Shown here one piece after another: positions 18,958 through 22,595 of a stretch of DNA of 22,595 nucleotides (its first letter is position 1; each line of letters starts with the position of its first letter). Position numbers and translations under genes: made by a program. This stretch comes from JBBTRN01 sp038065175 (lineage in GTDB: Bacteria; Patescibacteriota; Doudnabacteria; UBA920): contig JBBTRN010000045.1 of assembly GCA_038065175.1 (NCBI GenBank), forward strand, positions 1-22,595. The letters are read 5' to 3'. The notes beneath the pieces are model-generated. The model was not told the DNA's origin. It searched no databases and was given only the letters and a program-made list of their open reading frames with translations.

Positions 18958-20664
18958 TTATGAAGTTTTAATATGCTCCAGCGCAAACTTCAAATCCGCC
19001 CCCACCTTTTTCCGCGGGTTAAAAATGTTTAAAGGATCAAAAATATTTTTTACCTCTTGGAATAGCGCGATTACGTCTTTGCCATACATTTTTTCCAAAT
19101 ACGGCGTCCTTATTAGCCCGTCGTTATGTTCAGCGGTTATGGTACCGCCGTAGCGCAAAACCAAATCGTAAACCTCGTCCGAAAGTTTAGGAATTATTGC
19201 GCGCTGGGATTCGTCTGCCAAATTCATTAAAGGAATAATATGGAAATTGCCGTTACCCATATGCCCGGCCACGGTGTAAACAATTTTGTCTTTGTATTTA
19301 TTTAAAATTTGATTTAATTCAGGCAAAAACTTAGGCAGTTTTTCCGGTAAAACCGCGATGTCGTCTATAAACGGCGCTGTCGCTTTCCCGGAAACGTGTT
19401 GGCGCAAAAGCGCAAATGATTCGCGGCGTATTGTCCAATACTTTTGAACTTCGGCTTCGCTCCTGCAAATACGGGTTTTAATATGGAATTTACCCTGTAC
19501 TTCCCGCTCTAGAAGCGAAGCTTTCTCATTTACTTCTTCCTGGCTGTCGCCGGTAAATTCAGCTATTAAAATAAGCTTGGGCATACCGCCGGTTATGGCC
19601 ATCCATAATTCCGGCAAAAATTGCAAAGCTAACCTTACTATATTACCTATTCCCGCAAAGCGGGATCCCGCTCCGCGGGACATTTTTTTAAGCATCCCTG
19701 GCATAAACCTCACTGCCATTTGCAAAGTCTGGTCATCGTAAGACTCAAAGCTCTCCGGCCTGTGCTGGACCACATCAGCCACAATCTCCCCCAAATTTGA
19801 AATTTCCTTAAGGAACATCACCACAAGAGCGTTTTTTGGATACGGCTCAATTAGGCGGAAGCGAATTTTGGTCACCAGTCCCAATGTGCCCTGCGAACCC
19901 ACAAAAAGTTTGGCGAGATTAAATTTTATGCCGTCCCAAACTTCCCAAAGCAAATACCCGGCGGAATTTTTGGAAGTTTTGGGTTTAGCGGCATCTATTA
20001 ATCTTTTATTTTCCTTAATAAGATGAAACATTTTCCTATAAATCTCGCCTTCAAAATTCGGCAGTTTCAACTTTTGCTCCAGTTCGCGCTGTTCTAAATC
20101 GGTAAAGGTGTATTCGTTGCCGTCCGAAAGAACCACATTTAATTCTTCCACGTATTTATATGTCTGGCCAAAAGCCAAACTTTTTTCACCTGCGCTGTTG
20201 TTGCCCACCATACCCCCGACCGTATTTAAACTTTTTGATGCCGTATAACAAGGCAAAAGCAAGCCCCGAGCAAGGCCGAGGGGCTCAAAGTCCCGGTAAA
20301 AAACCCCTGGCTCAATTTCCACAAAATTCGGTCCCCAGCCTAAAATGCTTTTAAAGTGAGTGGTAAAATCCGCAATAATGCCTTCGTTTAAGGGTCCGCC
20401 GGACATATCGGTACCGGCCGAGCGCGCGGTGATTGATAACCCCCCCTCATTCCCCCCCTTTTCAAAAGGGGGGGTTAGGGGGGGTTGCTTTTGTGCTGAC
20501 ACAAATCTTACCAAAGCCTTTACATCTTCCGCATCTTTTGGATGCACGACGCACGCCGGCCTAACCTCAAAAATGCTCGCATCGCGGCTGTATTTAATAA
20601 GCGTTTGTTCGCTATCGTCGACCTCGCCCTTTATTTTAGTTTTGATTTCATTGATGTTCAACAT
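18958..20664 (-). CDS. FAD-linked oxidase, GlcD/D-lactate dehydrogenase-like, with three palindromic insertions
   Basis: The N-terminal half is a FAD_binding_4 domain: RPACVVHPKDAEDVKALVRFV, SITARSAGTDMSGGP, VEIEPGVFYRDFEPLGLARGLLLPCY, SKSLNTVGGMVGNNSAGEKSLAFGQTYKYVEELNVVLSDG. The C-terminal half is FAD-oxidase_C, ending with VYTVAGHMGNGNFHIIPLMNL (conserved His) and GTITAEHNDGLIRTPYLEKMYG, then IFDPLNIFNPRKK. Such enzymes oxidise 2-hydroxy acids (lactate, glycolate) and pass electrons to quinone or a partner protein; no Fe-S domain follows. Glycerate kinase elsewhere in the window makes hydroxy-acid use worth noting, no more. Palindromic DNA is read in frame at 20438-20486 (PPLTPPFEKGGNEGG), 20262-20285 (PLGLARGLL) and 19651-19680 (MSRGAGSRFAGIG). 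568 residues. ATG 20662-20664 lies 12 bases after the HAD gene's stop. Confidence 0.9.
   Translation of the reverse strand: MLNINEIKTKIKGEVDDSEQTLIKYSRDASIFEVRPACVVHPKDAEDVKALVRFVSAQKQPPLTPPFEKGGNEGGLSITARSAGTDMSGGPLNEGIIADFTTHFKSILGWGPNFVEIEPGVFYRDFEPLGLARGLLLPCYTASKSLNTVGGMVGNNSAGEKSLAFGQTYKYVEELNVVLSDGNEYTFTDLEQRELEQKLKLPNFEGEIYRKMFHLIKENKRLIDAAKPKTSKNSAGYLLWEVWDGIKFNLAKLFVGSQGTLGLVTKIRFRLIEPYPKNALVVMFLKEISNLGEIVADVVQHRPESFESYDDQTLQMAVRFMPGMLKKMSRGAGSRFAGIGNIVRLALQFLPELWMAITGGMPKLILIAEFTGDSQEEVNEKASLLEREVQGKFHIKTRICRSEAEVQKYWTIRRESFALLRQHVSGKATAPFIDDIAVLPEKLPKFLPELNQILNKYKDKIVYTVAGHMGNGNFHIIPLMNLADESQRAIIPKLSDEVYDLVLRYGGTITAEHNDGLIRTPYLEKMYGKDVIALFQEVKNIFDPLNIFNPRKKVGADLKFALEHIKTS
19651..19680. 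repeat. Two tandem mini-palindromes inside the FAD oxidase gene
   Basis: TCCCGC-AAA-GCGGGA (19651-19665) is directly followed by TCCCGC-TCC-GCGGGA (19666-19680). Same design as the element in cutA: two short palindromes with odd-sized loops, read in frame. Confidence 0.9.
20262..20285. repeat. Hairpin-type repeat inside the FAD oxidase gene
   Basis: AGCCCC pairs with GGGGCT across a 12-base loop (GAGCAAGGCCGA). Read in frame as part of PLGLARGLL, where related oxidases have a shorter segment. Less certain as an insertion than the other two. Confidence 0.55.
20438..20486. repeat. C/G-run palindrome inside the FAD oxidase gene (PPLTPPFEKGG-coding repeat)
   Basis: Two runs of seven C, then TTTT-C-AAAA, then two runs of seven G: the inner arms pair over 11 bases and the outer AACCCCCCC with GGGGGGGTT. 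The frame reads NPPLTPPFEKGGNEGG, a peptide known from repeat DNA in many bacterial genomes. It lies between the first strand of the FAD domain and the SITARSAGTD motif. Confidence 0.9.
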
Positions 20665-20676
20665 ACATTGATTTGA

Positions 20677-21390
20677 TCATATCACGAATGTAAACTTTTT
20701 AACCTCATATACCACATCCTTTCGCTCCACCACAATTTTCCATTTTCTGTGTTTTGCGATTTTTGCCAACTGATGGTTAGGATTAAAGGCTATTGGCCTA
20801 CCCACCAAAGTCAACATCGCCACATCGCTCTCCGTATCACCCACCGCAATCGATTGTTTCCAGTCAACTTTTATTTTTCGCGATAAAATAAAATCCATTA
20901 AAACTTTCTTTTTATTAAAGGCCGGGTCCACATTTAAGACTTTGCCGGTAAAGCGCCCGCCCACCACCTCCATTTCCGTGCCAAAAAATTTATTAAAACC
21001 AATAGCGCGGGCATAGTCGGCCACAATATAAGAGGGCGAACCTGAAATTGCCACTAAAAAATATTTTTGCTTTTTTAATTTTTTTATTAAATCCCGCGTA
21101 AAGCGGTAGACACGGTCTTTTTGCGCCCTAATCACCGAGCGCGCTATGTGAAAAACGCGCGCTGATGATTTTCCGGCAATGTATTCAATGTAGATCTTAA
21201 CTACTTTGTTAATGTAGTCGGTATAACTTCCCTTCCTGTCCAGCCAGGCCAAATACTCTTTCTGTACTTCTTTGTCTGCCTCTTTGGGGAAGATACCGTG
21301 CGCCACCAAAGCCCGCACAAGCTCAATAACCAGACTTGAACGGAATATGGTGCCGTCTATGTCGAAAATGGCTAAACGGATGCTTTTCAT
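20677..21390 (-). CDS. HAD family hydrolase, subfamily IB (SerB-like phosphatase)
   Basis: From ATG 21388-21390 the protein has 237 residues and all HAD motifs: motif I RLAIFDIDGTIF (nucleophile Asp10, Asp12), an alpha-helical cap, motif II KYFLVAISGSPSYIV (Ser), motif III Lys in FNKKKVLMDF, and motif IV QSIAVGDTESDVAMLTLVGRPIAFNP. The IB group includes phosphoserine phosphatase and other small-molecule phosphatases; the substrate is unknown. The open frame runs on to 21495, but the extension crosses a terminator hairpin and a promoter, so I reject it. The promoter (TGT-TATAAT) lies 37 bases upstream. The FAD oxidase follows after 12 bases. Confidence 0.9.
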   Translation of the reverse strand: MKSIRLAIFDIDGTIFRSSLVIELVRALVAHGIFPKEADKEVQKEYLAWLDRKGSYTDYINKVVKIYIEYIAGKSSARVFHIARSVIRAQKDRVYRFTRDLIKKLKKQKYFLVAISGSPSYIVADYARAIGFNKFFGTEMEVVGGRFTGKVLNVDPAFNKKKVLMDFILSRKIKVDWKQSIAVGDTESDVAMLTLVGRPIAFNPNHQLAKIAKHRKWKIVVERKDVVYEVKKFTFVI

Positions 21391-21400
21391 ATAAGTCGTA

Positions 21401-21435
21401 TAAGACACATCAGTCCTACTTGTCTTATTATAACA
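21401..21435 (-). promoter_or_regulatory. Extended -10 promoter with overlapping inverted repeat, HAD gene
   Basis: On the minus strand TGT precedes TATAAT (21427-21432). TAAGACA (21421-21427) and TGTCTTA (21401-21407) form a 7-bp inverted repeat with 13 bases between, beginning at the last base of the -10 box: an operator or a leader hairpin. Confidence 0.5.
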
Positions 21436-21438
21436 CTT

Positions 21439-21477
21439 AAAAAAACGGCGCGAGGGTCCTCCGAGCCCCCTCGCGCC
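21439..21477 (-). terminator. Strong minus-strand terminator
   Basis: GGCGCGAGGG (21447-21456) pairs with CCCTCGCGCC (21468-21477); on the minus strand seven Ts follow (21439-21445). It lies just upstream of the HAD promoter and would end the putative small RNA. Confidence 0.9.
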
Positions 21478-21630
21478 TAGGTTGCTTAGAACCACCCTTT
21501 ATTAGGGGACAGTCTAAGCCCGTCAAAAAAACCCAAGGGGGGTTGTTTTTCAAAAAACCCCTCCTTTAATTTGACGAGCTTTTGCTGGCCGGGAAAACTC
21601 GTCAGGATCAAGAGATATTCGATAAACATA
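21439..21630 (-). ncRNA. Putative structured small RNA of about 190 bases
   Basis: A promoter (21637-21664) and a strong terminator (21439-21477) frame this stretch. Between them I see three stems: TGACGAG / CTCGTCA with inner TTTT / AAAA (about 21568-21605), AAGGAGGGG / CCCC-CCTT with an A/T-rich inside (about 21532-21565), and GCTTAGA / TCTAAGC (about 21483-21518). A weak frame for a peptide of 47 residues (MFIEYLLIL...) crosses it, but it has no Shine-Dalgarno sequence. It does not look like 6S RNA, tmRNA or SRP RNA; no family is recognised. Confidence 0.5.
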
Positions 21631-21636
21631 AGTCTC

Positions 21637-21664
21637 ATTTTAAATTCAAAAATACTTTTGTCAA
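21637..21664 (-). promoter_or_regulatory. Sigma70-type promoter of the putative small RNA
   Basis: Minus-strand TTGACA (21659-21664, perfect) and TAAAAT (21637-21642, five of six) with a 16-base spacer. It is one of the best consensus promoters in the window. Confidence 0.65.
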
Positions 21665-21681
21665 CCCCCTTACGCATTGAC

Positions 21682-21719
21682 AAAAAAAAGAGGCGCGCCG
21701 GGTTTACACATGTCGCGCC
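21682..21719 (-). terminator. Minus-strand terminator upstream of the small-RNA promoter
   Basis: GGCGCG (21714-21719 on the minus strand) pairs with CGCGCC (21692-21697), followed by eight Ts (21682-21689). Another T run (21721-21729) after an imperfect GCGG...CCGC stem (21734-21755) lies just before it, giving several terminators in a row between DUF2283 and the small RNA. Confidence 0.65.
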
Positions 21720-21787
21720 CAAAAAAAAACGAAGCGGTAGCCAGGTGATGGCCGCCGGGTGGCAAACATAAGCCTTTCTCTGCCATT

Positions 21788-21817
21788 CCGGAATCGCGAG
21801 TCTTCAAGCGATATCCG
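21788..21817. repeat. Palindromic intergenic repeat
   Basis: CGG-a-ATCGC and GCGAT-a-TCCG form a hairpin with a loop around GAGTCTTCAA. Flanking ATTCCGGAAT- and GAAATCCAGAAT-type sequence is typical of stand-alone repeats. No gene is seen in 21480-21883 apart from the putative RNA. Confidence 0.6.
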
Positions 21818-21842
21818 AAATCCAGAATCAAATATAAACAAC

Positions 21843-21870
21843 AAAACCCCGAGCCTACACTCGGGGTTTT
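21843..21870. terminator. Bidirectional terminator after the DUF2283 gene
   Basis: AAAACCCCGAG (21843-21853) and CTCGGGGTTTT (21860-21870) form an 11-bp stem with a 6-base loop. On the minus strand it lies 14 bases after the DUF2283 stop. Confidence 0.9.
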
Positions 21871-21883
21871 AGCTTAAAATATT

Positions 21884-22120
21884 TTAACTCACGACCAAAG
21901 ATGCCACGCTAAAATGTTTTTTGCTCACCAGACTTTTACCCTGGGACAAAAAAACTTTGGCGTTTAAAATTTCAAACAATACCGGCTCATTGCTTTTAGA
22001 AAAATGCACAATAACATTTCCCATTTCCGAAGCGTAATCAATGGGTTTTTTAGCAACCTTAACCGAAAGCACATCGGCTTCCGGTTCGTAAGACATTTGG
22101 ATCTTTTTAACTTTTTTCAT
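21884..22120 (-). CDS. DUF2283 family protein
   Basis: The 78-residue protein begins KKIQMSYEPEADVLSVKVAKKPIDYASEMGNVIVHFSKSNEPVLFEILNAKVFL, which matches the DUF2283 pattern (YDxEADxLYI... EILxA). The function is unknown. DUF2283 genes commonly follow DUF4258 genes, as here, and the pair is often suspected to be a toxin-antitoxin-like module; that is inference. The ATG has AAGGAG eight bases upstream, inside the end of the DUF4258 gene, with a 14-base overlap, so translation is coupled. A clear terminator follows. Confidence 0.85.
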   Translation of the reverse strand: MKKVKKIQMSYEPEADVLSVKVAKKPIDYASEMGNVIVHFSKSNEPVLFEILNAKVFLSQGKSLVSKKHFSVASLVVS

Positions 22121-22358
22121 ACTGTTTTCTCCTTCCCGGATAAAAAGTAATAATTATCTTGGTTGATTTCTGAACTTTATAAACAACTCTTAAAACATGG
22201 TTATTGTCCAACCGCTTTTGGGCTATAAATAAAGGCAGACGGTCGTAGTCTATAAAATCGGGATTTTTAACAGCATCATCAATTTGCTCTTCAGAAAATT
22301 TATGGTTAGCTAAAATCTTAAACTTCTCCCTGGCATGTTTGGTAAAATGAACCTCCAT
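22107..22358 (-). CDS. DUF4258 family protein (RelE-like fold suspected)
   Basis: An 83-residue basic protein: MEVHFTKHAREKF (start typical of DUF4258), a middle EEQIDDAVKNPDFIDYDRLPLFIAQKRLDNNHVLRVVYKV, and the conserved end KIIITFYPGRRKQYEK (the ITxYPxRRxxY pattern). The family is thought to be related to RelE-type mRNA interferases or to sporulation-associated small domains; activity is not known. The start ATG (22356-22358) is only 7 bases after the end of a good -10 box, so the mRNA should be leaderless or nearly so, and no Shine-Dalgarno sequence precedes it, while the following DUF2283 gene has a strong one. Confidence 0.85.
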   Translation of the reverse strand: MEVHFTKHAREKFKILANHKFSEEQIDDAVKNPDFIDYDRLPLFIAQKRLDNNHVLRVVYKVQKSTKIIITFYPGRRKQYEKS

Positions 22359-22364
22359 AACCGT

Positions 22365-22393
22365 ATTATAACACTAATCTGATGATGTCTCAA
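22365..22393 (-). promoter_or_regulatory. Strong promoter of the DUF4258-DUF2283 pair
   Basis: Minus-strand TTGAGA (22388-22393), 17 bases, TATAAT (22365-22370), with TGT directly before the -10. The start codon follows after 6 bases. Confidence 0.75.
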
Positions 22394-22395
22394 CC

Positions 22396-22418
22396 AAAAC
22401 CCCGCCCGGGGCTTTTTT
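22396..22418 (+). terminator. Terminator between the two divergent promoters
   Basis: CCCCG-CC-CGGGG (22400-22411) with AAAA before and C-TTTTTT after. It can act on the plus strand and weakly on the minus strand. It insulates the DUF4258 promoter from the plus-strand promoter at 22421. Confidence 0.7.
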
Positions 22419-22420
22419 AT

Positions 22421-22450
22421 TTGACAAAGTAGTAGCAGTAGTAGTACACT
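22421..22450 (+). promoter_or_regulatory. Plus-strand promoter at the right edge with repeated AGTAGTA
   Basis: TTGACA (22421-22426) and TACACT (22445-22450), spacer 18 bases. The spacer is made of GTAGTA repeats that resemble one half of the GTACTA palindromes around the TrpR-like gene. AGGAGG and ATG follow at 22468-22478. Confidence 0.55.
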
Positions 22451-22475
22451 CGGCTTAAGTAAATAACAGGAGGAA

Positions 22476-22496
22476 ATGAAAACGGATTTTGACTGA
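22476..22496 (+). CDS. Possible leader peptide or broken start of a short ORF (MKTDFD)
   Basis: ATG 22476-22478 has AGGAGG two bases upstream and a promoter before that. The frame ends after six codons at TGA, inside a hairpin (TTGACTG / CAGTCAA, about 22490-22508). Past the TGA the same frame stays open to TAA at 22590-22592 (31 codons). It may be a leader peptide of a gene outside the window or a small ORF with a nonsense codon. No other gene is seen in 22497-22595. Confidence 0.25.
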   Translation: MKTDFD

Positions 22497-22595
22497 TTAG
22501 CCAGTCAAGAATGGGCACTTTTGCCTACCGTCCCTTCGTCGGTTACCGTTCGGTTTCTGGTTGTTTTTAATCGCTTTTTTGGAAAAATTTAATCT

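Noticed and set aside
21391..21495. N-terminal extension of the HAD protein
   Set aside because: The extension runs through a terminator hairpin and the -10 box; the family starts right before the DxDGT strand.
21439..21630. Known housekeeping RNA (6S, SRP, tmRNA, RNase P)
   Set aside because: Ends do not pair as in 6S, and no SRP tip, tmRNA tRNA-like end or RNase P conserved blocks can be seen.
21486..21722. 78-codon minus-strand open frame
   Set aside because: It crosses a terminator and a near-consensus promoter, starts in repeat-like DNA and has no ribosome site or recognisable protein.

Overview
The window looks like a chromosomal piece of a candidate-phyla-radiation (Patescibacteria-type) bacterium. 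This is inferred from gene style only: moderately AT-rich DNA, tightly packed short operons, repeated small GIY-YIG nucleases, type IV prepilins carrying large beta domains, a YerC/YecD-type TrpR-fold regulator, and many short palindromic repeats between and inside genes. No rRNA, tRNA or ribosomal protein gene is present to confirm it. Every protein gene I can support reads on the minus strand, so transcription runs from high to low coordinates. TGA ends many genes, so the code appears standard.

Layout, right to left. 22596-21840: a DUF4258/DUF2283 pair behind a strong, apparently leaderless promoter; at the extreme right edge a divergent plus-strand promoter drives something beyond or at the border. 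21840-21430: no protein gene, but several minus-strand terminators and a promoter-hairpins-terminator unit that looks like a small structured RNA. 21390-18958: a HAD-IB phosphatase and a GlcD-like FAD oxidase. 18957-18660: structured, gene-poor spacer with a plus-strand terminator. 18576-17540: AbrB-type regulator, acylphosphatase, YjbQ. 17540-17004: three inverted pairs of palindromic repeats, one pair enclosing a GIY-YIG gene. 17009-14961: CutA, an M23 peptidase, a VIT1-type metal transporter and a small membrane protein. 14928-13970: a second GIY-YIG gene enclosed by a different inverted repeat, then a LysE/RhtB exporter. 13920-12367: a glucose/sorbosone dehydrogenase-like protein with a C-terminal Gmad2 domain, whose membrane anchor is cut off by an in-frame TGA. 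12401-6250: an operon of a hypothetical protein, two prepilin-like proteins, a PilX-like protein, a small bitopic membrane protein and an ATP-grasp ligase. 6216-3102: TrpR-like regulator, type-2 glycerate kinase, glycosyltransferase. 3058-1: two paralogous glycine-rich, probably exported proteins, the second running off the left edge.

Two themes stand out. First, palindromic or short tandem repeats sit in frame inside the coding sequence of at least four enzymes (ATP-grasp ligase, CutA, YjbQ, FAD oxidase), and also supply start or stop regions of others; this resembles the protein-coding palindromic elements known from Rickettsia. Second, the TrpR-like gene has almost identical GTACTA-type palindromes at both ends, one holding its own ribosome binding site and one between its stop codon and the glycerate kinase start, which suggests a self-contained regulatory module. 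The surface-related genes (pilins, glycine-rich proteins, glycosyltransferase, M23 peptidase) suggest an investment in cell-surface structures.
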